From NCBI GenBank assembly GCA_020854105.1, contig JADZGB010000045.1:1-64000 (forward strand): a DNA stretch of 64,000 nucleotides, read 5' to 3'. Numbering within the stretch: the stretch's first letter is position 1; each line of letters opens with the position of its first letter. The position numbers were made by a program, and so were the translations under genes. Under the pieces are notes generated by a model. The model was given only the letters and a program-made list of their open reading frames with translations, was not told the DNA's origin and did no database searches. The stretch comes from Burkholderiales bacterium. GTDB taxonomy: Bacteria > Pseudomonadota > Gammaproteobacteria > Burkholderiales > SHXO01. Positions 1 through 9,615 of this stretch are shown here, piece after piece.

Positions 1-193
1 ACCTTCGGCGTCTGCGCAAGCTGGAAGTACGCCTTCCACCCCGGCAGGTACGCTCGACACCGTTGCCCCACCTGCTCGAGGCTGCGCCCCGACGAGCGGC
101 GCGTCATCCAGCGGATGCGCTGCTTGTCGTTCGCTGTGACCAACTTACGGCGGGACTTGCACCCGCAGGAGTGCACCCATGCTGGGCGCATAC
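1..193 (-). mobile_element. Group II intron remnant (5' RNA end joined to maturase C-terminal fragment)
   Basis: On the minus strand the bases nearest the cytochrome c gene read GTATGCGCCCAGCATGGG followed by a GTGCAAGTCCCGCC segment, which resembles the 5' domain of bacterial group II introns. After about 70 bases the frame reads NDKQRIRWMTRRSSGRSLEQ and then a GWKAYFQLAQTPK segment. That is the C-terminal maturase region of group II intron reverse transcriptases. A full intron has roughly 500 bases of RNA and more than 300 codons between these parts, so this copy is internally deleted; it also runs off the window edge. It starts directly behind the T-run of the cytochrome c terminator, the usual insertion place of class C introns. 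Class assignment is inference. Confidence 0.68.
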
Positions 194-217
194 AAAAAAG
201 CCGGCGCAGGGCCGGCT
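194..217 (-). terminator. Intrinsic terminator of the cytochrome c gene
   Basis: On the minus strand AGCCGGC, a five-base loop and GCCGGCT form a 7-bp stem followed by a run of six T. It lies 25 bases behind the stop codon of the cytochrome c gene. The intron remnant begins immediately after the T-run. Confidence 0.85.
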
Positions 218-241
218 GTTTCTTCGATCGCGGGGCGATCC

Positions 242-565
242 TTACATGGAGAGAATCCACTCCACCATGGTCTTGATGTCGCCCTCGGGCACGTTGTTGG
301 GCGGCATCGGAATGCTGCCCCACACGCCGCCGCCGCCGCCCTTGACCTTGCCGGCCAGCTTTGGAGCTGCGCCGGCATCGCTCTTGTACTTCTTGGCGAC
401 CTCCTTGAAGGCCGGACCGACCAGCTTCTTGTCCTCGGCGTGACAGGCCATGCAGTTGTACTTGGTGGCCAACTGCTTGGCCTTGGCCGCATCAACCGCC
501 GCACCGGCATTCGCGCCAGCCAGCACCCCTGCAGCCGCGACAGCGGCAATCAGGAATTTCTTCAT
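242..565 (-). CDS. Small periplasmic class I cytochrome c (c551/c552 type)
   Basis: A 107-residue secreted electron carrier. The N-terminus MKKFLIAAVAAAGVLAG is a Sec signal peptide ending near an Ala-rich cleavage site. The mature part carries one heme site CMACH, a conserved GPAFKEVAKKY helix and a Met axial ligand in SIPMPPN, as in c551/c552 family proteins that shuttle electrons to terminal oxidases or reductases. The ORF track begins at a GTG two codons earlier. I prefer the ATG, because AAGGGG lies 8 bases upstream of it and signal peptides usually start with MKK. The gene is transcribed alone and ends at an intrinsic terminator. Its redox partner cannot be told from the sequence. Confidence 0.92.
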   Translation of the reverse strand: MKKFLIAAVAAAGVLAGANAGAAVDAAKAKQLATKYNCMACHAEDKKLVGPAFKEVAKKYKSDAGAAPKLAGKVKGGGGGVWGSIPMPPNNVPEGDIKTMVEWILSM

Positions 566-612
566 GTCCACAACCCCTTCTCGTTAGTGATTGAGCGTAA
601 AGCTTCGAAAGT

Positions 613-2685
613 TTAAGCCATTTCTGCCCCGTTGGAACTAGCCGCCCAGGCAGGCTCCCTCAGCGACGCCAGCAGGCCGGACGCTTCCGACACGGACGTC
701 TTGCAGGTAACGCCGCGGCACACCCAGGCGTTGACACCGCCGCTCCAGGGTTTGTCCAGGGTCGCGGGCAACCCTGCCATCCCGGGCGGGATCGACAGCA
801 CCAGCCTGCCGGGGTCCGGAGCGGCGGCCAGCGCGCGTTCCCATTCGCGCATCCCGTCAGCGTCACCGCGCAGGATCACCAGCGTCGGCGGCTGGATCTG
901 CTCCTGCAGCGCGAGGAGCAACGAGCAGAAGGCACTGGGATGCGCGGCGAGCTGTCCCTGGAAAGCCAGCAGGGACCGTTCCGCGGCCTGCAGAAAGCGC
1001 GTCTCGCCGGTTACGTGCCCCAGGCGCTGCAACGACATCGTCGCCACCCCGTTGCCGGACGGGGTGGCATTGTCGTACGCGCTCTTGGGCCTCGACATGA
1101 GGCGCTCGTGATCGTGGCTGGTGAAGAAGAACCCGCCCGCCTCCTTGTCCTCGAACCGGTCGATGAGGACGTCGGCGAGCTCGACGGCGAAGCGCAGGCG
1201 GTCCGGGTGGAACTCCGCCTGCAGCATCTCCAGAAGGGCGGCAAGCAGGAACGCGTGGTCGTCCAGATACGCGTTCAGATGCGCCCGGCCGTCCTTGAAC
1301 GTGGCAAGCAGCCTGCCGTCGCGCCACATGGCGCGCTCCACGAATGCCAGCGCCCGCCGCGCCGAATCGAGCCAGTCCTCGCGCCCGAATATCCGCGCAG
1401 CGCAGGCCATGCCGTCGATGGCGAGCGCGTTCCAGGCGGTCAGGATCTTCTCGTCGCGACCCGGCCGCACGCGGCGTTCCCGCCACGCGAACAGCGTCGC
1501 GTGCGCACGCTCCAGCATACGCGCCGCCGCTGTGGAGTCCAGGCCCAGTTCACGCGCGACGTCGTCCGTCTCGCGCTCGATGCGCAGGTGCCAGTGCCTG
1601 CCCTCGAAGTTCGGCGGGCCATCCAGCCCGTGGACGCGTGCGACCAGTTCGTACGCGGCCGGCTCGAGCGCCGCGTGGACCTCTTCGCGCACCCACACGT
1701 AGAACTTGCCCTCCTCGTGCTCGGAGTCCGCGTCCAGGCTGGAGTAGTAGCCGCCCTCGGGCGACTGCATCTCCCGCATCAGCCAGGCAGCCGCCTGCTC
1801 GCACACGTGCACGAAGCGGGGTTCCCCGGCGGCCTGCCACGCCTGGGCGTACAGGCGCAGCAGCGGCCCGTTGTCGTAGAGCATCTTCTCGAAGTGGGGG
1901 ATGGTCCATGTCGCGTCCACGCTGTAGCGTGCGAATCCCCCGCCCAGCTGGTCGTGGATGCCACCGCGCGCCATCTGGCGCAGCGTGAGGAGCGCGAGCT
2001 GCCCCAGTTCGCCGTCCCGGCCGGCAAGCCCCTGACGCAGGCAGAACTCGAGTTCCGCAGCATGCGGAAACTTCGGCGCGGCGCCCAGGCCCCCGTGCTC
2101 GCGGTCGAACAGCTGCTTCAACTCGACGATGGCGCGGCGGATGGCCGCCTCCTGCGGCTCGCTCCCGGGCGCCGGTGCGGCCTGCGCGCGCTGCAGTGCA
2201 GCCTGCAGCTGGTCGTTCTGGACGTCGATCGCCGCGCGCTGGCCTCGGTACACGCGCTCGACATGGACGCACAGGTCGCCAAACCCCGGCAGGTTGTAGC
2301 GGGCGCTCCTGGGAAAGTAGGTGCCGCCGAAGAAGGGACGCTGGTCGGGTGTCAGGAACATGGTGAGCGGCCAGCCGCCGCCCCGCCCCGTGAGCGCCTG
2401 GTGCGCCGCCTGGTAGATCTGGTCGATGTCCGGGCGCTCCTCGCGATCGACCTTGATGTTCACGAACAGGCGGTTCATCACGGCGGCGACATCTGGATCC
2501 TCGAAGGACTCGTGCGCCATCACGTGGCACCAGTGACAGGCCGAGTAGCCGATCGACAGCAGAATCGGCCGGTCCTCGTCGCGCGCGCGACGCAGCGCCT
2601 CCTCGCCCCACGGATACCAGTCGACCGGATTGTCCGCGTGCTGCTGCAGGTAGGGGCTGGTTTCGTTCGCGAGGCGGTTGGGCAT
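613..2685 (-). CDS. DUF255 thioredoxin-domain protein (YyaL / SSP411 family)
   Basis: A 690-residue protein of full family length. The N-terminal half of the first 180 residues is a thioredoxin-like domain opening with [21 protein letters not shown] and carrying the CHWC pair in [16 protein letters not shown]. The rest is an (alpha/alpha)6-barrel like that of N-acylglucosamine 2-epimerases ([20 protein letters not shown]). Human SPATA20 and Bacillus YyaL belong to this family; the biochemical role is unsettled. It has its own upstream intergenic region with an inverted repeat and no tight operon partner. Confidence 0.92.
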   Translation of the reverse strand: MPNRLANETSPYLQQHADNPVDWYPWGEEALRRARDEDRPILLSIGYSACHWCHVMAHESFEDPDVAAVMNRLFVNIKVDREERPDIDQIYQAAHQALTGRGGGWPLTMFLTPDQRPFFGGTYFPRSARYNLPGFGDLCVHVERVYRGQRAAIDVQNDQLQAALQRAQAAPAPGSEPQEAAIRRAIVELKQLFDREHGGLGAAPKFPHAAELEFCLRQGLAGRDGELGQLALLTLRQMARGGIHDQLGGGFARYSVDATWTIPHFEKMLYDNGPLLRLYAQAWQAAGEPRFVHVCEQAAAWLMREMQSPEGGYYSSLDADSEHEEGKFYVWVREEVHAALEPAAYELVARVHGLDGPPNFEGRHWHLRIERETDDVARELGLDSTAAARMLERAHATLFAWRERRVRPGRDEKILTAWNALAIDGMACAARIFGREDWLDSARRALAFVERAMWRDGRLLATFKDGRAHLNAYLDDHAFLLAALLEMLQAEFHPDRLRFAVELADVLIDRFEDKEAGGFFFTSHDHERLMSRPKSAYDNATPSGNGVATMSLQRLGHVTGETRFLQAAERSLLAFQGQLAAHPSAFCSLLLALQEQIQPPTLVILRGDADGMREWERALAAAPDPGRLVLSIPPGMAGLPATLDKPWSGGVNAWVCRGVTCKTSVSEASGLLASLREPAWAASSNGAEMA

Positions 2686-2697
2686 ATTAAAGTCTTC

Positions 2698-2886
2698 GCC
2701 ACAGAGGGCACGGAGAAACGCGTTCGTGCACGCTGCGTCCGATAATCTTCACCACAGAGACGGAGACGACGCTGCGAGCGGAGCGACCCTGCACTGCGTA
2801 ACAGGCACGGGGCACGCTCGAGCTCTGAACCGGCCAAGGGCAGTTGGCCGGTCTATCGCGCGAAAACTCTCCGTGCCCTCTGTGGC
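2698..2886. repeat. 19-bp perfect inverted repeat spanning the DUF255–ubiD intergenic region
   Basis: GCCACAGAGGGCACGGAGA occurs at 2698–2716 and its exact reverse complement at 2868–2886. A shorter related copy (CCACAGAGACGGAGACG) lies near 2751. The ends nearly fill the gap between two same-strand genes, giving a 189-bp element with no open frame of its own. This arrangement is like a miniature inverted-repeat element or a dispersed intergenic repeat. No flanking target duplication was obvious. Confidence 0.6.
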
Positions 2887-2893
2887 AGAACAG

Positions 2894-4360
2894 TTACGAC
2901 AGTCCCAGGGACGACCACATCTCGTCCACGCGCCGCTTCACCGCCTCGTCCATCGCGATCGGCCGGCCCCACTCGCGCGTGGTCTCGCCCGGCCACTTGC
3001 CGGTGGCGTCGATGCCCATCTTCGAGCCCAGCCCCGACACCGGACTGGCGAAGTCCAGATAATCGATCGGCGTGTTCTCCACCAGCAGCGTGTCGCGTGC
3101 CGGGTCCACGCGGGTGGTGATCGCCCAGATCACCTCTTTCCAGTCGCGGATGTCGACATCGTCGTCGGTCACCACGATGAACTTGGTGTACATGAACTGG
3201 CGCAGGAACGACCAGATGCCGAACATCACGCGCCTGGCGTGCCCTGGATACTGCTTGCGCATGCTCACCACGGCGAGCCGGTAGCTGCAGCCCTCGGGGG
3301 GCAGGTAGAAGTCGACGATCTCGGGGAACTGCCTGGCGAGCAGCGGTACGAACACCTCGTTGAGCGCCACGCCGAGGATGGCGGGCTCGTCCGGCGGCTT
3401 GCCGGTGTAGGTGCTGTGGTAGATCGGATTGCGCCGCATCGTGATGCGCCCGATCGTGAAGACGGGGAACCGGTCCTGTTCGTTGTAGTAGCCGGTGTGA
3501 TCGCCGAACGGCCCTTCCAGGGCGACCTCGTCCGGCGCGATGGACCCTTCCAGCACGATCTCCGCGCTCGCCGGCACCTGAAGATCGTTGCCGATGCACT
3601 TCACCAGTTCGGTACGTGCACCGCGCAGCAGGCCGGCGAACTGGTACTCCGACAGTGTGTCGGGCACAGGCGTGACCGCTCCGAGGATGGTCGCCGGGTC
3701 GGCTCCCAGCGCCACCGCCGCCGGAAACGGCTCGCCCGGGTGCGCGGCGCAGTGATCGCGGAAATCCAGCGCACCACCACGGTGCGCGAGCCAGCGCATG
3801 ATGACCTTGTTGCGGCCGATCACCTGCTGGCGGTAGATGCCGAGGTTCTGGCGTTTCTTGAGCGGCCCACGCGTGACGGTGAGCCCCCAGGTGATCAGCG
3901 GCGCTGCGTCCCCCGGCCAGCAGGTCTGGATCGGCAGGCGCGACAGATCCACGTCGGCACCGTCCCATACGATCTCCTGGCACGACGCCGAGCCGCGTTC
4001 CTTCGGCGCCATGTCCAGCACCTTCCGCAGCACCGGCAGCTTGTCCCAGGCGTCCTTCATGCCCTTGGGCGGCTCCGGCTCCTTCAGGTACGCCAGCAGC
4101 TTGCCGACCTCGCGCAGCGCCTCGGCCGATTCCTCGCCCATCCCCAGTGCGACGCGCCGCGGCGTGCCGAACAGGTTGCCCAGGACCGGGATCGAGTGGC
4201 CGGCCGGCCGCTCGAACAGCAGCGCAGGGCCGCCGGCCTTGAGCACGCGGTCGCAGATCTCGGTCATTTCCAGGCGCGGCGAGACCTCGGTGCGAATGCG
4301 CTTCAACTCGCCCAGCGCTTCCAGTTGCGCGACGAAGTCGCGCAGGTCGGCATAGCGCAT
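2894..4360 (-). CDS. ubiD: 4-hydroxy-3-polyprenylbenzoate decarboxylase
   Basis: A 488-residue UbiD-family decarboxylase. It removes the ring carboxylate from 4-hydroxy-3-polyprenylbenzoate in ubiquinone synthesis, using prenylated FMN supplied by UbiX. The N-terminus [22 protein letters not shown] and the internal segments [24 protein letters not shown] and [18 protein letters not shown] are typical of proteobacterial UbiD, and the length matches. It follows the SDR gene by one base, and ubiA lies one gene further upstream on the same strand. Prenylation and decarboxylation are therefore encoded close together; no ubiX is in the window. Confidence 0.96.
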   Translation of the reverse strand: MRYADLRDFVAQLEALGELKRIRTEVSPRLEMTEICDRVLKAGGPALLFERPAGHSIPVLGNLFGTPRRVALGMGEESAEALREVGKLLAYLKEPEPPKGMKDAWDKLPVLRKVLDMAPKERGSASCQEIVWDGADVDLSRLPIQTCWPGDAAPLITWGLTVTRGPLKKRQNLGIYRQQVIGRNKVIMRWLAHRGGALDFRDHCAAHPGEPFPAAVALGADPATILGAVTPVPDTLSEYQFAGLLRGARTELVKCIGNDLQVPASAEIVLEGSIAPDEVALEGPFGDHTGYYNEQDRFPVFTIGRITMRRNPIYHSTYTGKPPDEPAILGVALNEVFVPLLARQFPEIVDFYLPPEGCSYRLAVVSMRKQYPGHARRVMFGIWSFLRQFMYTKFIVVTDDDVDIRDWKEVIWAITTRVDPARDTLLVENTPIDYLDFASPVSGLGSKMGIDATGKWPGETTREWGRPIAMDEAVKRRVDEMWSSLGLS

Positions 4361-4361
4361 G

Positions 4362-5150
4362 TCAGATCAGCGGATTCGCCCCGCCGTCCATCGGGATCAG
4401 CGCACCGGTGACGTAGCTCGCGCGATCCGAGGCGAGGAACAGCGTGAGCTCGGCGACGTCCTCGGGCGCGGCGTAGCGGCGCAGGGGCACCTTGGCCTCC
4501 CCCTGTGCGAGCACCTCCTGCTCGCTGGTGCCTCGCATCCTCGCCTCCAGCCGCAGCGCCTCCTGTACCCGTCCCGTCATGGTCGCTGCAGGATTGATCG
4601 CGTTCACGCGCACGCCCTTCGACCCGTAGACATTGGCCAGCCCGACGGTGGCCAGCATCAGGGCCGAGTTCGCCGCCCCGCCGGGCAGGTGGTAGGGCGT
4701 GGCCACCTTGCCGCCCATGCCGATGATGTTCACCACCACACCGCCGCCCTTCGCCGCCATGCGCGGCAATACTGCATCCATGGCGTGGATGTAGGTGAAG
4801 TACTTGGCGTCCATCGCGTCGTGCCACGCGAGCGCGTTCAGATCCTCTGGCAGGTAGCGCTTTGCCGCACCGGCGGAGTTGACCAGCACGTCGACGCTTC
4901 CCCACCGCGCGTCGACGTTCGCAGCCACTGCCTGCGCAGACGCCGCATCCGTCAGGTCAGCGGGAAGGGCGATCAATTGCGCGTCGGAGGCACCGCCGAG
5001 TTGCTGCATGGCGTCGTCCAGATTGGCCTGCGTGCGCGACACCAGGGCGACACGTGCGCCCTCCGCCAGGAACGCACGCGCGCACGCGAGCCCGATGCCC
5101 TTGCTGCCGCCGGTGATGAGAACGGTCTTGCCGGTGAGTCCGAGGTCCAT
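4362..5150 (-). CDS. Short-chain dehydrogenase/reductase-like protein lacking the usual catalytic lysine
   Basis: 262 residues with a clear Rossmann start ([12 protein letters not shown]), the LVNSAGAA element after strand 4 and a C-terminal [12 protein letters not shown], all typical of classical SDR enzymes using NAD(P). The catalytic region is unusual. Where YxxxK is expected the sequence reads [13 protein letters not shown], so the Lys is replaced by Gly, and the preceding Ser position reads IIGMGG. Related proteins with the same change exist, so this is probably a divergent SDR subgroup rather than a damaged gene. It lies between ubiA (47 bases upstream) and ubiD (one base downstream). 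Substrate unknown. Confidence 0.82.
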   Translation of the reverse strand: MDLGLTGKTVLITGGSKGIGLACARAFLAEGARVALVSRTQANLDDAMQQLGGASDAQLIALPADLTDAASAQAVAANVDARWGSVDVLVNSAGAAKRYLPEDLNALAWHDAMDAKYFTYIHAMDAVLPRMAAKGGGVVVNIIGMGGKVATPYHLPGGAANSALMLATVGLANVYGSKGVRVNAINPAATMTGRVQEALRLEARMRGTSEQEVLAQGEAKVPLRRYAAPEDVAELTLFLASDRASYVTGALIPMDGGANPLI

Positions 5151-5197
5151 GTGCCGAGTCCTGTCGTCGTGATGCCTTCGACTATAGGCAGAGACGC

Positions 5198-6073
5198 TCA
5201 GGCCGGCAACTGCAGCGCGACGGCGAGGCCAACGAAGACCGCGGCACCCACCCGGCTATTGCCCAGGAAGGCGCGGAAGCAGGCAGCCGGCTCGCGATGG
5301 CGGATTAGAACGTACTGGTGACCGACGAAGCCCGCCGCCATGAGCAGGCCGGCATGGAACGGCCATGCCAGGCCGCGCGCGAGGCCGATCCACAGCAGGA
5401 TCGCGAGAAATGCCGCGTGGCAGAGCATGACGGCGGCGACGTCCAGGCGGCCGAACAGGATGGCCGAGGTCCGGATGCCGATCTTGCGGTCGTCCTCGCG
5501 GTCGACCATGGCGTATTCGGTGTCGTAGGCGATGGTCCAGAGAACATTGGCCAGGAGCAGGAGCCAGGCTTCCGCCGGCACCCGGCCGAGCACCGCCGCG
5601 TAGCCCATGGGAATGCCGAAGCCGAACGCGATGCCCAGATACGCCTGGGGCATGGCGAAGAAGCGCTTGGTGAAGGGATAGCTGACCGCCAGGAACAGTG
5701 CGGGAAAGGACAAGGCAATGGTCAGCGTGTCGAGCGTGAGCACCAGCGCGAAGGCCAGCAGCGACAGCAGCACGGCAAGGCCGAGCGCCTCCCGCGAGCG
5801 GATCCGGCGCGCGGCGAGCGGGCGCTCTCGCGTGCGCGCGACATGCGGATCGACGTCGCGATCGGCGAAGTCGTTCACCGCGCAGCCGGCGGAGCGCATC
5901 AGCAGCGTTCCGGCCATGAACACGGCGAGCACGTGGACACCTGGCACACCACCGGCGGCGAGCCACAGTGCCCACAGCGTAGGCCAGAGCAGCAACAGCG
6001 TGCCGATCGGCTTGTCGAGCCGGATCAGCCGCGCGTAGGCATGCAGTTTCTCGGCAACGATCGATCGGGTCAT
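5198..6073 (-). CDS. ubiA: 4-hydroxybenzoate polyprenyltransferase
   Basis: A 291-residue integral membrane prenyltransferase that attaches the polyprenyl tail to 4-hydroxybenzoate in ubiquinone synthesis. Both Asp-rich Mg-diphosphate motifs are visible: NDFADRDVD near residue 75 and the DREDDRK segment near residue 195. The N-terminus YARLIRLDKPIGTLLLLWPT is diagnostic. The ORF track extends 127 codons upstream into hyfI in another frame. The true start is the ATG 20 bases behind the hyfI stop, so ubiA may be read from the hyf operon transcript. Confidence 0.96.
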   Translation of the reverse strand: MTRSIVAEKLHAYARLIRLDKPIGTLLLLWPTLWALWLAAGGVPGVHVLAVFMAGTLLMRSAGCAVNDFADRDVDPHVARTRERPLAARRIRSREALGLAVLLSLLAFALVLTLDTLTIALSFPALFLAVSYPFTKRFFAMPQAYLGIAFGFGIPMGYAAVLGRVPAEAWLLLLANVLWTIAYDTEYAMVDREDDRKIGIRTSAILFGRLDVAAVMLCHAAFLAILLWIGLARGLAWPFHAGLLMAAGFVGHQYVLIRHREPAACFRAFLGNSRVGAAVFVGLAVALQLPA

Positions 6074-6093
6074 CGCTGGGCACGCACGGCGGC

Positions 6094-6612
6094 TCAGGAG
6101 GCCGCGCGGACCTCGATGGCGGTGAGGATGCCCTGGATGATCTGCACCGGGGTCGGCGGACAGCCCGGGACGGCGACGTCGACCGGGATCACCTTGGACA
6201 CGCGCCCGGCGCTCGCGTAGCTCTCGCCGAAGATGCCGCCCGTGCAGCCGCAGTCGCCGATCGCCACGACCAGGCGCGGCGCGGGGGTGGCATCGTAGGT
6301 GCGGCGCAGCGCGGTTTCCATGTTGCGCGAGACCGGACCGGTGACCAGCAGCATGTCGGCGTGGCGCGGACTGGCCACGAAGCGGATGCCCAGGCCCTCG
6401 AGGTTGTAGACGGGATTGCTGGTGGCGTGGATCTCGAGCTCGCAGCCGTTGCACGAGCCGGCGTCGACATGGCGGATGCTCAGCGCGCCGGCAAAGCTGC
6501 GCAGGACCTCGGCCCGCAGCCGCGCGCTGAGCAGCCGATAGGCTTCGTCGGGGCGGGGCGGCGTCTCCGAGACGATGCCGGTGCGGGCGATCTGCCTGAG
6601 GATGCGGTACAT
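6094..6612 (-). CDS. hyfI: NuoB/HyfI-like small subunit of the complex I-related membrane complex
   Basis: 172 residues of the NuoB / group-4 hydrogenase small-subunit family. Four cysteines for the proximal [4Fe-4S] cluster can be placed: CNGC (54 and 57), the GDCGC segment (121/123) and PGCPP (151), so the electron-transfer site looks intact. The start is the ATG two bases behind the hyfG stop; the ORF track runs further upstream inside hyfG in a wrong frame. Last gene of the operon, followed by ubiA. It would sit in the hydrophilic arm next to HyfG. Confidence 0.92.
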   Translation of the reverse strand: MYRILRQIARTGIVSETPPRPDEAYRLLSARLRAEVLRSFAGALSIRHVDAGSCNGCELEIHATSNPVYNLEGLGIRFVASPRHADMLLVTGPVSRNMETALRRTYDATPAPRLVVAIGDCGCTGGIFGESYASAGRVSKVIPVDVAVPGCPPTPVQIIQGILTAIEVRAAS

Positions 6613-6614
6613 GG

Positions 6615-8156
6615 CTACAAGTCCTGTCCGCTGTAGCTGAGGTTGAACGACTTGTTGATCAGCGGGAAGTCGGGAACGATGTTGCCGATGATCGCGTGCT
6701 CGAGCACCGGCCAGTTGCGCCAGGACGGATCGTGCGGATGCACCCGCCGCAGCGCACCGTTCGACCCCGTCTCGAGCGCGATCAGGATATCGCCACGCCA
6801 GCCCTCGACCCAGCCAATGCCCACGGCCCCCTCTTCGGGAGTGGGGTAGAGCGTCGCGATATTGCCCTCCGGCATCCCGTCCAGGATGCGGCCGCAGCAC
6901 TGCAGGCTCTCGATCACTTCGTCGAAACGCAGTGCGGTGCGGGCGGCAACGTCGCCACCCTCGTGCACCACCATGCGCGGCTGCAGGGCGTCGTAGGGCG
7001 CGCAGGGGAAACTGCTGCGCAGGTCCAGGGGCATGCCGCTGGCGCGCGCCGCCAGGCCGGTCATGCCGAGACGTTCGCCCAGTTCGCGTGTCACGCGGCC
7101 GGTCCCGACCAGGCGGTCCTGCAGCCCCGGGTGCTCATCGAAGATGACCCTGAGACGGGCGATCTCCCCGCGCACGCGCACGATGTCGTCACGCATGCGC
7201 ATCATCGCGTCGTCGGCGAGGTCGACCGCGGCGCCGCCAGGCAGCACTCGATCCATCAGGTAGCGGTGTCCGAACGCATACTGGTTGCTGCGCAGCCAGT
7301 CTTCCTTCAGGCGCGAGAACTGCGCCAAGGCAAATCCCAGACCGGCATCGTTGCCGATGTGGCCGAGATCCCCCAGGTGATTGGCGATGCGCTCGCGCTC
7401 GAGCCACAGCGCCCGCAGCCACAGCGCCCTCGGCGGGGGCGTGAGGCCGGCGGCCGCCTCGGCGGCCATCGAATAGGCCCAGGCGTAGGCGACGGTGGAA
7501 TCACCGCTCACGCGCCCGGCAAGCCTGTACCCGTCGTGCACGCCCAGCGTCTCGAAACGCTTCTCGATGCCCTTGTGCGCGTAGCCCAGCCGCTCCTCCA
7601 GCCGCAGCACACGCTCGCCCACGACGGAGAAGCGGAAGTGCCCCGGTTCGATGGCGCCGGCATGCACGGGGCCGACCGCGATCTCGTGTACGCCATCTCC
7701 CGCGACGCGCACGAATGCATAGTCGTCGGCCACCGGATCGAAGCGCCGTCCGGCGTCGAAGCCGCGGCGCAGCGGAAACTCGCTTACGGGCCATGCGCCG
7801 TGCCGCAGCCAGCGCCGCTTGTCGACCAGGTCGCCGCGCGCCCGGATGCCGACCAGGTCGAACACCGCGCGCTGCATGCGTGCGGCGGCGGGAAACAGGT
7901 CGCTCAGGTCCGGGTACTCCGGTTCCGGCCCCTTCACCGGCAGCGACAGCCACAGCAGCCTGCCGGCGAACACGAGCGCCAGGTGCACGCTGGGAGAACG
8001 CCCGGTGTCCGCCGCCCACAGCGCGATCAGCCGTCCGCCGTGCTCCCACACCTGGTGCGCACTCAGGCGCCAGGTGGCGGCATCGACTTCGGCCCGCCAG
8101 GCGATCACCGCACCCGGCACCGGTTCGAACTCCGGAACGAGGATGTCGATCTTCAT
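6615..8156 (-). CDS. hyfG: HyfG/HycE-like large subunit (NuoC–NuoD fusion) without Ni-Fe ligands
   Basis: 513 residues: a NuoC-like domain (about 1–150) fused to a NuoD / hydrogenase large-subunit domain, as in HycE and HyfG. EERLGYAHKGIEKRFETL and the R-rich helical region are conserved. The two cysteine pairs that hold Ni-Fe in hydrogenases are absent. The first site reads RVSGDSTVAYAWAYSMA (about residue 215), and the C-terminal site ends INKSFNLSYSGQDL with no CxxC. The gene is therefore unlikely to encode a hydrogenase. It resembles the hydrogenase-related (Ehr-type) complexes, in which this subunit would form a quinone- or other-substrate site. Seven bases behind hyfF and two before hyfI. 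Confidence 0.9.
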   Translation of the reverse strand: MKIDILVPEFEPVPGAVIAWRAEVDAATWRLSAHQVWEHGGRLIALWAADTGRSPSVHLALVFAGRLLWLSLPVKGPEPEYPDLSDLFPAAARMQRAVFDLVGIRARGDLVDKRRWLRHGAWPVSEFPLRRGFDAGRRFDPVADDYAFVRVAGDGVHEIAVGPVHAGAIEPGHFRFSVVGERVLRLEERLGYAHKGIEKRFETLGVHDGYRLAGRVSGDSTVAYAWAYSMAAEAAAGLTPPPRALWLRALWLERERIANHLGDLGHIGNDAGLGFALAQFSRLKEDWLRSNQYAFGHRYLMDRVLPGGAAVDLADDAMMRMRDDIVRVRGEIARLRVIFDEHPGLQDRLVGTGRVTRELGERLGMTGLAARASGMPLDLRSSFPCAPYDALQPRMVVHEGGDVAARTALRFDEVIESLQCCGRILDGMPEGNIATLYPTPEEGAVGIGWVEGWRGDILIALETGSNGALRRVHPHDPSWRNWPVLEHAIIGNIVPDFPLINKSFNLSYSGQDL

Positions 8157-8163
8157 CGACTGA

Positions 8164-9615
8164 TCATCCCAGCATGGCGGCCGCCTGGCGGTACCAGGCA
8201 GCCAGATACGGCGGCATGTACAGGCCGAGCATCAGCACCAGAGCGAGATGCACGAACACCGGCAGCAGCGCGGGCGGGTGCGGCAGCCGCTTCGCCGTGG
8301 TGTCGCCGAACACCATCGCCTGCAGCCGGGAGAACACCGAAGCGAAGGCAACCCCCAGGCCGATCAGCAGGATCGGCGCGGCCCATGGATGATCGCGCAT
8401 CGCCGTGGTCAGGATCACGAACTCGCTGGCGAACACGCCGAAGGGCGGGATGCCGAGGATCGCGATGCCGCCCACCATCAGACCCCAGCCCACTGCGGGG
8501 CTGACGTGCACGAGCCCGCGGATCTCGTCCATGTTCTGCGTGCCTGTCTTCTGTGCGGCATGGCCCACCGCGAAGAAGATGGCGGACTTGGTCAGCGAAT
8601 GCGCCGTCATGTGCAGCAGGCCGCCGAAGGCGGCCACCGGCCCGCCCATGCCGAAGGCGAAGGCAGCGATGCCCATGTGCTCGATCGAGGAGTACGCAAA
8701 CAGGCGCTTCACGTCCTTCTGGCGGAACAGGAAGAACGCGGCCACCAGCACGGAAAGCAGGCCGAATCCCATCATCAGGTAGCCGGGCAGGGGACTGCCC
8801 AGCGCCGCATCCACCAACACCTTGTTGCGCACCACGGCGTAGAGCGCCACGTTCAGGAGCAGGCCGGAGAGCACCGCGGAGATCGGCGTGGGGCCTTCGG
8901 CATGCGCATCCGGCAGCCAGTTGTGCAGCGGCACCAGGCCGACCTTGGTGCCATAGCCCACGAGCAGGAACACGAACGCGATACCGAGCACGGTGGGCTC
9001 GAGCTGGTCCTTGACCTCGTGCAGATGCGTCCACAGCAGTGCGGAGCCCCCGGCGCCCAGGACGCGCTCGGCCGCGAGGTAGAGCAGGATGGTGCCGAAC
9101 AGCGCCTGCGCGATGCCCACGCCGCAGAGGATGAAGTACTTCCAGGCCGCCTCGATGCTCGCCGGGGTGCGGTACAGGCTCACCAGCAGCACGGTCGCGA
9201 GCGTAGCCGCCTCCATCGCCACCCACAGGATGCCGACGTTGTTGGTGAGCAGCGCCACCAGCATCGTGAACATGAACATCTGGTACATGCCGTGGTACAG
9301 GCGCAGGCGCATCCCGGTGAGGCGTCCAAGCTGCTGCTCCACCCGCATGTAGACGCGGCTGAACAGTGACGTGGTGAAGCCCACGAACGCCGTGAGCGTC
9401 ACCAGAAAGACGTTGAGCGCGTCCACGAAGAACAGCTCCGAGAGCAGGACCAGCGGTCCCTGCCCCACCACCCGCGCCGCCAGGGCGACGGCGGCCAGAA
9501 AGGTGACCAGGCTGAAGGCGGCGTTCGCCTCCGCGGCCCACGTACGCTCGCCGCGCAGGCCCAGCACGGCGGCGCCGGCGAGCGGCAGGCACAGGATGAG
9601 CAGCAGTTCCGTCAT
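8164..9615 (-). CDS. hyfF: HyfF-like antiporter-type membrane subunit
   Basis: 483-residue polytopic membrane protein of the NuoL/M/N–Mrp antiporter family, HyfF branch. Recognisable segments are VGYGTKVGLVPLHNWLPDAH, AEGPTPISAVLSGLLLNVALY, KRLFAYSSIEHMGI and MTAHSLTKSAIFFAVGHA. They carry the lysine and histidine residues of the proton channel. It probably moves protons or Na+ as part of the complex. The start is the ATG overlapping the hyfE stop by four bases (ATGA); the longer track ORF is not the gene. Confidence 0.92.
   Translation of the reverse strand: MTELLLILCLPLAGAAVLGLRGERTWAAEANAAFSLVTFLAAVALAARVVGQGPLVLLSELFFVDALNVFLVTLTAFVGFTTSLFSRVYMRVEQQLGRLTGMRLRLYHGMYQMFMFTMLVALLTNNVGILWVAMEAATLATVLLVSLYRTPASIEAAWKYFILCGVGIAQALFGTILLYLAAERVLGAGGSALLWTHLHEVKDQLEPTVLGIAFVFLLVGYGTKVGLVPLHNWLPDAHAEGPTPISAVLSGLLLNVALYAVVRNKVLVDAALGSPLPGYLMMGFGLLSVLVAAFFLFRQKDVKRLFAYSSIEHMGIAAFAFGMGGPVAAFGGLLHMTAHSLTKSAIFFAVGHAAQKTGTQNMDEIRGLVHVSPAVGWGLMVGGIAILGIPPFGVFASEFVILTTAMRDHPWAAPILLIGLGVAFASVFSRLQAMVFGDTTAKRLPHPPALLPVFVHLALVLMLGLYMPPYLAAWYRQAAAMLG

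Noticed and set aside
940-2745. 601-codon plus-strand ORF opposite the DUF255 gene
   Set aside because: Arg/His/Gln-rich shadow frame of a GC-rich gene; the minus-strand frame has clear family motifs.
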